The notes beneath the pieces were generated by a model. The model was not told where the DNA came from, did no database searches, and saw only the letters and a program-made list of their open reading frames with translations. Below, in pieces: positions 9,501 through 16,590 of a stretch of DNA of 27,262 nucleotides. A program made the position numbers and the translations under genes. The first letter of the stretch is position 1, and the number at the start of each line of letters is the position of its first letter. The DNA is taken from positions 1-27,262 of the forward strand of contig DQUX01000263.1 in the NCBI GenBank assembly GCA_015662065.1, read 5' to 3'. The stretch comes from Anaerolineales bacterium. Its GTDB lineage: Bacteria; Chloroflexota; Anaerolineae; B4-G1; DUEL01.

Positions 9501-9793
9501 TATTCCACCCCCATATAGTACCGCAGATCGCCGTACCGCTTGTAGAAGGCCATCTGGGCCTCGTAGTCCAAGATCTGCCCCTCGGCCATCCAACGGGTCT
9601 CGGCAAGGGGGTATCCTTCGGCATAGATGTTGGTGAAGACGGATCCCAACGCCTGACGGACGGCCCGAGGGGTATAACTCTCGGAGGGAATCAGGATCAG
9701 CTTCCGGGCCTGTCGCTCAGCCTCCAGCTCGATGAGGCCAGCCACCGCCGGGTCCAGCGACTCCAGGCCCTCTCGAAACGGGAAATCCTCCAT
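6581..9793 (-). CDS. Fused serine hydroxymethyltransferase-aminomethyltransferase (GlyA-GcvT)
   Basis: A single 1070-aa frame joins two folate enzymes. Residues 1 to about 440 are SHMT: PLP-lysine K265 in FTTHKTLCGPRG, D236 and H239 in DIAHVAG, and the GTDTH segment near 347-351. Residues from about 650 to the end are the glycine-cleavage T protein (GcvT): FGGWEMPLRYG, LFDVGHMGVFEVSG, VIDDLLIYM, NAANTEKD, ARTGYTGE and the C-terminal barrel. About 200 residues between them (450-645) resemble neither catalytic core; the stretch around 495-595 looks like an extra T-protein-like or OB-like module followed by a Pro/Glu-rich linker. The start is ATG 9793-9791 with a GGGAGGTG ribosome site. The two halves could couple glycine/serine interconversion with methylene-THF formation. 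gcvH, gcvP and lpd are absent from the window. I see no frameshift or stop between the modules. Confidence 0.93.
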   Translation of the reverse strand: MEDFPFREGLESLDPAVAGLIELEAERQARKLILIPSESYTPRAVRQALGSVFTNIYAEGYPLAETRWMAEGQILDYEAQMAFYKRYGDLRYYMGVEYADVAEALARRRCAEAFATEGVPADRIYVNVQPLSGAPANTAVYEALLRPGDTIMGMDLAHGGHLTHGSPANISGQRYNAVFYRVDPRTELLDYDQIEELALEHHPRIIVAGYTSYPRVPNWAKFRQIADRVGAYLLADIAHVAGMVIAGAYPTPLGYAHVITFTTHKTLCGPRGACILTTDPLIARRIDHAVFPGLQGGPHVNKFVAMAVAFRLARTEPFRALQHQIVANAKALARALQEEGMRVPHGGTDTHLLLVDCKTVVGPFGEPLLGDTAARVLDHVGIVCNRNTIPGDPSPALASGIRLGTPWVTQRGLREPEMEDLAHLIAQTLKAIRPYTYPGLRGPVYRGKVDFDALEEARLAVAELAAKAEVDYEVRCTGYPHHCLITDTRPPEGDWGVIEVEGNAAAPFLDLALVEPVGDLEPDACRTVTLLEPDGRVMVRGVLSRPGFGHQRYRLTVPADRMQRVLAWLRDLSDGYVLFDPADLQAKLPGPVVVRNLGAADAPGEEPGGEFAPSLSDKPYHIGLSAHREAEPPGEPLPPFKWEPQERPERRTPLYEVHRRLGAQMVVFGGWEMPLRYGPVLDEHRAVRGAAGLFDVGHMGVFEVSGPFAAPFLDLITTNDVNRLRPGQSHYGFLLDPDGRVIDDLLIYMRGPGRYMLVVNAANTEKDWAWLNSVNQGAVCIDLDRPWVHPSFRADLVDLRAPDQEHNWRVDLALQGPRSRDILLAWLEAGLQGPAAEEIRGKLLGMRRTELIEVEWPWPDAPGGVFDLIIARTGYTGERMGFEIFVHPAWAELLWDLLLEHGATFGLRPVGLAARDSLRIEAGLPLYGHELAGPLDLRPDDAGLEGYVKVYKPFFVGREPFRAHAAGRKMEVIRFRLAERNVPMPNQGDRVVDRRGRVIGQVTSAAQDTEGYLVGMAVVDRRFAEPGAEVHVMATARKPTEKPLEELEVGDRVPLATEGTVLERFPRRVG

Positions 9794-9811
9794 CGCCCAC
9801 CTCCCGGAGAT

Positions 9812-9839
9812 ATTGTAGCGGCAAGGATGGGAAAGTCAA
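9812..9839 (-). promoter_or_regulatory. Sigma70-type promoter of glyA-gcvT fusion
   Basis: On the minus strand there is TTGACT (9839-9834) and TACAAT (9817-9812) with a 16-bp spacer. The predicted start near 9805 leaves a short leader holding the ribosome site. It is divergent from the rseP promoter 26 bp away. Confidence 0.6.
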
Positions 9840-9864
9840 CCGGGAAAAGGCGGGGGCCGAATAT

Positions 9865-9893
9865 TTGTAGGTAATCACTAGCTGCGGTATAAT
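9865..9893 (+). promoter_or_regulatory. Sigma70-type promoter of the rseP operon
   Basis: There is TTGTAG (9865-9870) and a perfect TATAAT (9888-9893) with a 17-bp spacer. The predicted start near 9900 gives a leader of about 12 nt that includes the GAGGT-like ribosome site before ATG 9912. Confidence 0.65.
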
Positions 9894-9911
9894 TGCTTCT
9901 AGGTGAGGTAG

Positions 9912-11216
9912 ATGATAGAGCTGATCAGATGGCTGGGACTGGCCCTGGTCCTGTTACTGGGGCCGATGATTCTCATTCACGAACTGGGGCACTTCCTGAC
10001 GGCCAAGCGGGCCGGGGTGCGCGTGTTGGAGTTCGGCCTGGGGTTCCCTCCCCGCCTGCTCACCCTGGCGCAGGAGCGAGGCGCGCTGGAGGTGGATGGG
10101 ATGCGGATGGTGCTTCCGCCCCGCCTGCGACTTCCCAAAGACCTGGAACCGGGCCAACAGGTGGAGGTGTTGACCCGCCCCGAGGAGGACGGCTCCTACC
10201 ACGTCCTGCGGATAGCCCCCACCGAGGCCCCGTCGGGGCGAGAGGAGACCTCCCAGGGGACCCAATTCCGCGGCCGCCTGACCGCCTTGGAGCCGGGGAC
10301 CCGTTACTCCCTGAACCTGCTGCCGATAGGAGGGTTCGTCCGCATGCTGGGCGAGGAGGATCCATCCAGCCCCCGGAGCCTGGCGGCTCAGCCCAAACGC
10401 TGGCGGCTGGCCGTGCTGCTGGCCGGCCCCCTGCTGAACCTGACAGCCGCCTTCCTCATCCTGACCGCCGCCTTTGCCTCCGGCGTCCCGGAGCATTACT
10501 TCGTGCAGGTGGAGGAGGTCGTGCCAGACACGGCGGCCGAGGCCGCCGGTCTCCAGCCGGGGGACATCCTGACGGCGGTGGACGGAGAGCGGCTGGTGGA
10601 CGGCCCTGAGCAACTGCGGGAGCGGGTTTTGGCATCGCCCGAACAGCCCCTCACCCTCAGCGTGATCCGTGCCGGTGAAGAGCTAAGCCTTGTCGCCACA
10701 CCCCGCCTCAAAGAGGGGCATGGCTTCCTGGGCATCAGGATGCAAGCCTGGCCAGACCCGGCCTCGTTGACCCGCCACTCCCTCCCCCAGGCAGCGAAGG
10801 CCGCCGCCACCGACCTGGTTGACGTGGTGACGATCATTTTCCGCCTGCCGCGTATGGTGGCCACAGGGGACGTGCAGCCGGCTGAGGTCCGTCCCACTGG
10901 CGTGCCGGGGATCCTCCAACTTCTGGCCCTGTTCCTCAAGCAGAGCCTGGAATGGCACGTCGCCTTCCCTGTGCTTCGGGCCACCGCCCTCATCAGCCTG
11001 GCCCTGGGCCTCACGAACCTCCTCCCCCTCCCCGCCCTGGATGGCGGCAGGGCGCTCTTCGTCCTGATCGAGACGGTGCGGGGCCGCCGCCTCGACCCGT
11101 CCACAGAGGCGGCGATCCATATGGTGGGGATCGTGATCCTGCTGACCCTGTCCGCCGTCATCATCGTGCAAGACATCATCAGCCCCATCATCCCGTGGTC
11201 CGTATTGAGCCGATGA
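9912..11216 (+). CDS. rseP: RseP-like site-2 intramembrane metalloprotease
   Basis: This is an M50-family zinc protease that cleaves substrates within the membrane (RseP/RasP/MmpA type). In 434 aa it has the zinc motif HELGH at H23-H27 within the first transmembrane segment, the membrane-associated strand segment YSLNLLPIGGFVRMLGE (about 132-148), a second transmembrane segment (167-188), a PDZ domain (about 200-265), and the third zinc ligand in NLLPLPALDGG (369-379, D377) with further hydrophobic helices to the end. The span from about 54 to 130 is a hydrophilic insertion that E. coli RseP does not have at that point. The gene overlaps the next one by 4 bp (ATGA). Chaperone, anti-sigma or signal-peptide remnant substrates are possible; none is identified here. 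Confidence 0.9.
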   Translation: MIELIRWLGLALVLLLGPMILIHELGHFLTAKRAGVRVLEFGLGFPPRLLTLAQERGALEVDGMRMVLPPRLRLPKDLEPGQQVEVLTRPEEDGSYHVLRIAPTEAPSGREETSQGTQFRGRLTALEPGTRYSLNLLPIGGFVRMLGEEDPSSPRSLAAQPKRWRLAVLLAGPLLNLTAAFLILTAAFASGVPEHYFVQVEEVVPDTAAEAAGLQPGDILTAVDGERLVDGPEQLRERVLASPEQPLTLSVIRAGEELSLVATPRLKEGHGFLGIRMQAWPDPASLTRHSLPQAAKAAATDLVDVVTIIFRLPRMVATGDVQPAEVRPTGVPGILQLLALFLKQSLEWHVAFPVLRATALISLALGLTNLLPLPALDGGRALFVLIETVRGRRLDPSTEAAIHMVGIVILLTLSAVIIVQDIISPIIPWSVLSR

Positions 11217-12184
11217 AAAGAACGCTAGAGGAACTGCTGGAGATCCTACAGACCGGTCGCGCCTCCTGGAGCGATCTCTACAGCCTCTCCAATCTTAGCC
11301 GGTCGCAGGCGGATACGGTCTGGACAGTCTGCGCCCGCCTGCCGGCCGACTCCCGCCGGGCGGTGACCCAGGCGCTGGTGGAGATCGCCGAGAGCGACTT
11401 CGAGGTCAACTTCGGGGAGGTCTTCCGCCTGGCGCTGGAAGATGAGGACAGCGGGGTCCGCCGGGCAGCGGTGGAGGGGCTGTGGGAGGAGGAGGACATC
11501 CGGCTGGTGCCGCTCCTGATCGCCCGGCTGCTGGAGGACCCGGTCGTCAGCGTCCGGGCGGCGGCGGCCACCTCCCTGGGCCGCTTCCTCCTGCTGGGAG
11601 AGCTGGGTAAAATCCGGCCCCGTCCCCACCAGAAGGCCTTCCAGGCCCTGCTGACCGCCTGCACCAAGGCGGAGGAAAGCATCGAGGTCCGACGGCGGGC
11701 CCTGGAATCGCTGGCCTATTCGGAAGAAAGCGTGGTGGTCAGCCTGATCGAAAACGCTTACCGGGACGCCGACGAACGGATGAGGGTGAGCGCGGTCTTC
11801 TCAATGGGCCGCAACAGCGACGAGCGCTGGGCAGCCGAGGTGATGCGAGAGCTGCACAGCGCCAATCCGGCTATGCGGTACGAGGCCGCCCGCGCCTGCG
11901 GTGAGCTGTCGCTGAAAGAGGCGGTCCCGGTTCTGATCGAACTCGTGGAGGACGTGGACATCGAGGTCCAGGAAGCCGCCATCTGGTCGCTGGGGCAGAT
12001 CGGCGGCGAGGAAGCGCGCCGGGTGCTCAGGCGCTACACCCGCTCAGATAGCGAGGCCCTCCGGGAGGCCGCGCGGGAGGCGTTGCGAGAGCTGGAGTTC
12101 CTCCACGGCGACCTGGGCACCTTCCTCCTTTTCGACTTCCTGGAGGAAGACGAGGAGGAAGGGGAAGACGAGGCTCTCTGGTGA
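11213..12184 (+). CDS. HEAT-repeat protein
   Basis: This 323-aa cytoplasmic protein has no signal peptide. Alpha-helical HEAT/PBS-lyase-like repeats run from about residue 75 to 300: LALEDEDSGVRRAAVEGL, DPVVSVRAAAATSLGRF, MRYEAARACGEL and VDIEVQEAAIWSLGQIGG are successive helices with the typical Asp-Val-Arg-Ala spacing. It ends in a strongly acidic tail (FLEEDEEEGEDE). Such repeats are protein-binding scaffolds; no catalytic motif is visible. The ATG at 11213 overlaps the rseP stop by 4 bp and its own stop overlaps the following GTG by 4 bp, so it is probably made together with the protease and the peptidase and may bind one of them. The function is not known. Confidence 0.88.
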   Translation: MKRTLEELLEILQTGRASWSDLYSLSNLSRSQADTVWTVCARLPADSRRAVTQALVEIAESDFEVNFGEVFRLALEDEDSGVRRAAVEGLWEEEDIRLVPLLIARLLEDPVVSVRAAAATSLGRFLLLGELGKIRPRPHQKAFQALLTACTKAEESIEVRRRALESLAYSEESVVVSLIENAYRDADERMRVSAVFSMGRNSDERWAAEVMRELHSANPAMRYEAARACGELSLKEAVPVLIELVEDVDIEVQEAAIWSLGQIGGEEARRVLRRYTRSDSEALREAAREALRELEFLHGDLGTFLLFDFLEEDEEEGEDEALW

Positions 12185-13389
12185 GAACGGCCGCCCGTGT
12201 TGCACCCTTCCTCGCAATCCTGCTGCTCCTGTCCTCCGCCCCCTCCCTCCGGGCCCAGGAGCAACCGCCGATCGTGGTGACGTCGCTGTCCGCCGGCTAC
12301 ACCTTCGGCCAGCAGGCCACCTTCGGCATCGAGGTCACCGCCGACGCCGGCATCACCGCTCTCTACCTCTACCTGCAAGAGGAAGGAAAGCCGCAGATCG
12401 ACGTCATCTCCGCCCCCTTCGAGCCAGGCACCTCGGCACGGGCCGGCCATCAGCGGGACCTCCGCCTCTACCCCTTCCCCCCTTTCGGGCAAGTGACCTG
12501 GTGGTGGGAGATATGGGACGGGGCCGACCATCGCCTGACGACCGATCCCTCCACTTTTCAGTACGTGGACAACCGCTTCGAGTGGCAGACCGGCATCTCT
12601 GAGCCCATCCGGGTCCACACCGTCGTGGCGGACCCCGCCTACCTCCGGGCAGCCCTGGACGTCGCCCAGGCCAGCCTGACGCGGATCACCCAGGAGCTAG
12701 AGGCCCCCGAGCCCGAGAGGGTGGACATTTACCTCTATCCATCTCTGACGGACCTCCGGGCAGCGCTGGAGATGGCCGGGCGGGAATGGATGGGCGGGCA
12801 GGCCCGACCGGAACTGGGCGTCGTGCTGGTGGCGGTCCCCTACGACGACGAATTCGTGACCCGGATGGAACAGGACATTCCCCACGAGCTGACCCACCTG
12901 GTGATCTACCAGGTCGCCGGTCCCGTGGGATACGCCTACATCCCGGCCTGGCTGAACGAGGGGCTGGCGATGGTCAATCAGGTACACCCCGATCCCAGCC
13001 TGGACGCACTCCTGGAGCAAGCACGGCTGGAGGGGCGGCTCATCCCCCTGAGCGACCTGTGCGCCCCCTTCCCCACCGACCCAGAGACCGCGCTCCTTTC
13101 CTACGCCCAGAGCGCCAGCCTGGTCCAGTACATCCGGGGGCAGTACGGGGGAGCCGGCATCCGCGCGCTGCTGTCCGCCTACGCCGACGGGGCCGGGTGC
13201 GAGGGGGGGATCATCCAGGCGCTGGATACCACCCCGGAGCGCCTCGACCTGGCCTGGCGGGCCTACCTGATGGGGATCAGCGGCTGGGCAACCTGGCTCT
13301 CCGACAACGCGGCGTGGCTGCTGCTCTGGGGGCTGAGCCTCCTGCTGGCCCTGCCGATGACGGGCGCCGTCTGCCGCCGACGCCGGTAG
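12181..13389 (+). CDS. Membrane-anchored MA-like zinc metallopeptidase
   Basis: This is a 402-aa exported protein. A signal peptide (about 1-25, ending near SLRA) is followed by a beta-rich N-terminal domain (30-140) and a gluzincin-type peptidase domain like the Peptidase_MA family: HELTH at H235-H239 and the third ligand E260 in WLNEGLAM. A C-terminal hydrophobic helix (about 378-397) followed by CRRRR should anchor it with the peptidase outside the cell membrane. The GTG start at 12181 overlaps the HEAT gene stop (GTGA). Together with the intramembrane protease two genes upstream it suggests an envelope proteolysis role; the substrate is unknown. Confidence 0.85.
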   Translation: MRTAARVAPFLAILLLLSSAPSLRAQEQPPIVVTSLSAGYTFGQQATFGIEVTADAGITALYLYLQEEGKPQIDVISAPFEPGTSARAGHQRDLRLYPFPPFGQVTWWWEIWDGADHRLTTDPSTFQYVDNRFEWQTGISEPIRVHTVVADPAYLRAALDVAQASLTRITQELEAPEPERVDIYLYPSLTDLRAALEMAGREWMGGQARPELGVVLVAVPYDDEFVTRMEQDIPHELTHLVIYQVAGPVGYAYIPAWLNEGLAMVNQVHPDPSLDALLEQARLEGRLIPLSDLCAPFPTDPETALLSYAQSASLVQYIRGQYGGAGIRALLSAYADGAGCEGGIIQALDTTPERLDLAWRAYLMGISGWATWLSDNAAWLLLWGLSLLLALPMTGAVCRRRR

Positions 13390-13436
13390 GGCGGGGCGGC
13401 GATCCGCCCAACAGCTTCTGCATGGAGCGACAGACG

Positions 13437-13961
13437 ATGTTGGTGTTCGATCTGGAGACCCAATACACAGCCGACGAGGTCGGCGGCTGGAGCCACATCC
13501 GCGATATGCGGATGGCGGTGGGGGTGACCTACAACCCCGCCGAGGATGCCTACCGAGTCTACCTGGAGGAGGACGTAGACCGGCTGATCGCCGACCTGCA
13601 CACAGCCGAGCGGGTCGTGGGCTACAACCTCTACCGCTTCGACTACGAGGTGCTCTACGCCTACACCGACCGGCGGCTGGATGGGCTGCCGACGGTGGAT
13701 ATGCTGGTGGACCTGAAGCGGGTCCTGGGGTGGCGACCCAGATTGGATGACGTGGCCGCGGCGACGCTGGGGGAGCACAAGACCGCCGACGGCCTGGCCG
13801 CCGTCCGCTGGTTTCGAGAGGGACGGCTGGACCAGGTGATCGCCTATTGCAAGCGGGACGTGGAGGTCACCTGGAAGGTGTACGACTTCGGGCGGAGAAA
13901 CGGCTACATCCAGGTCTGGGACCGCCTCCGACGCCCCCGAAAGGTGCCGGTGCGATGGTAG
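13437..13961 (+). CDS. RNase H-like 3'-5' exonuclease domain protein (DEDDy type)
   Basis: This 174-aa protein of the ribonuclease H-like exonuclease superfamily resembles the YprB/RNase_H_2 group. Acidic metal-binding positions are visible: D5 and E7 (LVFDLETQ), D69 in VVGYNLYRFDYEVL, and Y137 with D141 in AYCKRDVEV (the YxxxD of DEDDy enzymes). It should act on a nucleic acid; the substrate is unknown. ATG 13437 is chosen for the GGAG 9 nt upstream. ATG 13422 (179 aa) is an alternative without a ribosome site. Its end overlaps the radical SAM gene by 7 bp, which ties the two in expression. Confidence 0.85.
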   Translation: MLVFDLETQYTADEVGGWSHIRDMRMAVGVTYNPAEDAYRVYLEEDVDRLIADLHTAERVVGYNLYRFDYEVLYAYTDRRLDGLPTVDMLVDLKRVLGWRPRLDDVAAATLGEHKTADGLAAVRWFREGRLDQVIAYCKRDVEVTWKVYDFGRRNGYIQVWDRLRRPRKVPVRW

Positions 13962-14896
13962 AGGGTTCGTTCGAGGCCGCCTACCTGGCCCTCCTGCGGT
14001 CGGGGGAGCTGCGGAAGCGGGTGCAGACCGCCTACGAGCGGCTGCACGACTGCGACTTCTGCGGCCGGCAGTGCCACATAGACCGGTACGAGCAGGTGGG
14101 GAGCTGCCGCACCGGGGTGCGGGCCGTGGTCTCCAGCTTCGGCCCCCACTTCGGGGAGGAAGACCCGCTGCGGGGATATCGGGGCTCCGGCACCATCTTC
14201 TTCGCCTGGTGTAACCTCAACTGCCAGTACTGCCAGAACTATGACATCAGCCAGTTGGGCCACGGGGAGGAGGTGGAGCCAGAGGACATCGCTTCAATGA
14301 TGTTGGCCTTGCAGGATCGAGGCTGCCACAACATCAACTTAGTCTCCCCCACCCACGTGGCGGCCCCCATCCTGGCGGCCCTCCTCATCGCCGCCGAGGC
14401 GGGTCTCCGCCTGCCCCTGGTCTGGAACACCGGCGGGTACGACTCCCTGGAGGCGCTCCAGCTCCTGGACGGCGTGGTGGATATTTACATGCCGGATATG
14501 AAGTACGCCGACGCCGAGGCCGGGTATCGGTACTCCCGCGTGCGCCAGTATCCGGCGGTGAATCAGGCGGCCGTGAAAGAGATGCATCGACAGGTAGGAG
14601 ACCTGGTGCTGGACAAGCAGGGAATCGCCCTGCGCGGGCTGCTGGTCCGCCACTTGGTCTTGCCGGACAGGCTGGCGGGGACGGCGGAGGTCACCCGCTT
14701 CCTGGCCGAGGAGGTCTCGCCCGATACGTACATCAACGTGATGGATCAATACCGGCCCTGCTACCGGGCCCACGAACATCCGCCGCTGGATCGGCCCATC
14801 ACGGCGATGGAATACGAGGCGGCGGTAGAGGCAGCCCGGCGGGCCGGGCTACATCGGTTTGACCGACGTGCGCCCCGGCTTATCCGACTTTGGTAG
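13955..14896 (+). CDS. PflX/PflA-like radical SAM protein
   Basis: This is a 313-aa radical S-adenosylmethionine protein of the PflX type (uncharacterised homologues of pyruvate formate-lyase activating enzyme). The cluster motif CNLNCQYC (C86, C90, C93; C-x3-C-x2-C) binds the 4Fe-4S/SAM cluster. An extra N-terminal Cys set (C33, C36, C40, C51) may bind a second metal centre. Later conserved segments are LVWNTGGYDS, DIYMPDMKYAD and NVMDQYRPCY. The start ATG lies within the end of the exonuclease gene with a possible AAGGTG ribosome site. No glycyl-radical enzyme is encoded nearby, so the target is unknown. Confidence 0.9.
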   Translation: MVEGSFEAAYLALLRSGELRKRVQTAYERLHDCDFCGRQCHIDRYEQVGSCRTGVRAVVSSFGPHFGEEDPLRGYRGSGTIFFAWCNLNCQYCQNYDISQLGHGEEVEPEDIASMMLALQDRGCHNINLVSPTHVAAPILAALLIAAEAGLRLPLVWNTGGYDSLEALQLLDGVVDIYMPDMKYADAEAGYRYSRVRQYPAVNQAAVKEMHRQVGDLVLDKQGIALRGLLVRHLVLPDRLAGTAEVTRFLAEEVSPDTYINVMDQYRPCYRAHEHPPLDRPITAMEYEAAVEAARRAGLHRFDRRAPRLIRLW

Positions 14897-14929
14897 AGAA
14901 CAGTTCGACAATGTCATATGCTCTGAGGT

Positions 14930-14992
14930 GGTCTGTGACCCCCGACTTCGGCTGAAAACGGTACTTTCCGCCAAAGACGCGGGTCACAGACC
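14930..14992. repeat. 63-bp imperfect palindromic element
   Basis: The outer arms GGTCTGTGACCC (14930-14941) and GGGTCACAGACC (14981-14992) are perfect 12-bp inverted repeats. Complementarity continues inward with scattered mismatches to about 14957/14965 around a short centre, giving arms of about 28 bp. There is no T-tract after either arm. It lies between the radical SAM gene and acylphosphatase. It may be a repetitive hairpin element (MITE or REP-like) that also ends transcription. Confidence 0.75.
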
Positions 14993-15063
14993 CGCTGGGA
15001 GCCTTCAAAGCGAGGGTTTTATACTAAGGTGACATTGCCAAGATAGCCGCTGGGGGGGAAGAG

Positions 15064-15363
15064 ATGGCTGGAGGGGGATCGAAGGAACGGAGTCGCCTTC
15101 ACGCTGTCGTCGAGGGGATCGTGCAAGGGGTAAATTTCCGTTACTATACCGTACGCCGGGCCCGCATCCTGGGGCTGACCGGCTGGGTCGCCAACCGATG
15201 GGACGGAAAAGTGGAGACGGTTGCGGAGGGACGGCGGGAAGACCTGGAGACGTTCCTCGAATTCCTGCAGGAGGGACCGCCGTCGGCCATCGTCACCCGC
15301 GTGGAGCCGCACTGGGAGAAGGCGACCGGGGAGTTCGCCGACTTCAGGGTAATATATTTATGA
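15064..15363 (+). CDS. acyP: Acylphosphatase
   Basis: This small cytosolic enzyme hydrolyses acyl phosphates. The 99-aa length is typical. The phosphate loop GIVQGVNFR (residues 18-26) contains catalytic R26, and N44 in GWVANRWDG is the second catalytic residue. The ribosome site is a weak purine run (GGGGGGGAAGAG) directly before ATG 15064. A possible -10 (TATACT, 15020-15025) lies upstream without a good -35. The stop overlaps the next ATG by 4 bp (ATGA 15360-15363). Confidence 0.95.
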   Translation: MAGGGSKERSRLHAVVEGIVQGVNFRYYTVRRARILGLTGWVANRWDGKVETVAEGRREDLETFLEFLQEGPPSAIVTRVEPHWEKATGEFADFRVIYL

Positions 15364-16586
15364 ACAACTATCGGGAACGACTGGCCTGGCTTATCCTCCT
15401 GGTCTCCTTCACGTTCTGCGTGGGGCTGATTGTCGGCATGCCGCTGGGTGTGCGTCACTTCCTGCGCACCGCCAGCACCGACCAGAAGGCGGCGCTGGAA
15501 CCCCAGCGAGGGACCCCCCGGGTGCAGCGGAGGGGGCGCGGGCCGGTCATCGCCCTCATCGGGCCAATGTGGGACGTGCCGGCCGGGACGGTGGTGACCA
15601 CCGACGACTCGGCCCAGAGCCTGCTGACCCTCTACGCTCCGGGGGAGGAGCCCGCCGTTGTCGCCACCATCCAGATTTACGGCGATACGGAGATGGTCCT
15701 GGTCTCCTCCCGCTCCCCCCGCTTCAAGGTCAGCCCCCTGCCCCACCGGGTGGTACTGGAGATGCGCGTGGGGCGGATTCGGGTGAGCGTAACGCCGGCA
15801 GGCGAGCGGAACACCGTGGTAGAGCTACACACCCCCCACCTGACCGCGCTGCTGGACGAGGGAAGCTACGAGGCCCGGGTCCGTCCGGCCCGCTCCGAAG
15901 TGACCGTGCGCGATGGAGCCGCACAGGTGACGTCCGCCAACGGCGAGTCGGTCACGCTGGAGGAGTCCCAACGGACCGTCGCCCAGATCGGAGGGAGTAC
16001 GCTGGAGGTGGGGTCCGCGGAGCGGAACCTGCTGACCAACGGCAACTTCCGCCAGCCCCTGGAAGGGGGCTGGGAGGAGTACCACAACGAGCAGCAACCA
16101 CCCGCGGGCGAGGTGGAGATCATCGAGTTCGAGGGCCGCCCGGTGGCCCGGTTCCACCGCAACGGCATCGGCCACGCCGAGGTCGGAATCCGCCAGGAGA
16201 TCAACTACGACATCCGGGACTTCACATCTCTGGTCCTACACCTCAGCGTCCGGGTACAGGGGCAGAGCCTGCCCGGCTGTGGCTCGGCGGGCTCGGAGTG
16301 CCCTATCATCATCCGCGTGGACTATAAGGACATCTACGGCACCGACCGGACCTGGTATTATGGCTTCTTCTCGGGGGACCCGGGGGGGAATTTCCTCTAC
16401 CCCTGGGACGAGCAGATACCGTTCCAGACCTGGTACACCTTCGACTCCGGGAACCTGATCGACTCCAAGAACCCCACCGGCGCCTTCGTCGAGCCCCCGG
16501 CCCTCATCAAATCGGTGGCGATCTACGCCTCCGGCCACTCCTTCGACGCCCTGGTGACGGAGGTGGAGTTGCTGGCGCAGGAGTAG
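15360..16586 (+). CDS. FecR-like membrane-anchored surface protein
   Basis: In this 408-aa protein an N-terminal transmembrane helix (about 8-30) anchors an extracytoplasmic part. Residues about 60-215 look FecR-like: a beta-rich pattern with GTVVTTDDSAQSLLTL, VSVTPAGERNTVVEL and VTVRDGAAQVT. From about 222 (NLLTNGNF) to the end is a beta-sandwich resembling carbohydrate-binding modules found after LLxNGxFE openings. The start is fixed by the 4-bp overlap with acylphosphatase. FecR proper regulates an ECF sigma factor; no sigma gene is present here, so this is more likely a structural or binding surface protein. The 3' end meets the opposite gene after only 4 bp. Confidence 0.8.
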   Translation: MNNYRERLAWLILLVSFTFCVGLIVGMPLGVRHFLRTASTDQKAALEPQRGTPRVQRRGRGPVIALIGPMWDVPAGTVVTTDDSAQSLLTLYAPGEEPAVVATIQIYGDTEMVLVSSRSPRFKVSPLPHRVVLEMRVGRIRVSVTPAGERNTVVELHTPHLTALLDEGSYEARVRPARSEVTVRDGAAQVTSANGESVTLEESQRTVAQIGGSTLEVGSAERNLLTNGNFRQPLEGGWEEYHNEQQPPAGEVEIIEFEGRPVARFHRNGIGHAEVGIRQEINYDIRDFTSLVLHLSVRVQGQSLPGCGSAGSECPIIIRVDYKDIYGTDRTWYYGFFSGDPGGNFLYPWDEQIPFQTWYTFDSGNLIDSKNPTGAFVEPPALIKSVAIYASGHSFDALVTEVELLAQE

Positions 16587-16590
16587 GGAG

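Noticed and set aside
15360..16586. A FecR/ECF sigma factor signalling pair.
   Set aside because: No sigma factor gene or TonB-type receptor is adjacent, so the FecR-like domain alone does not support such a system.
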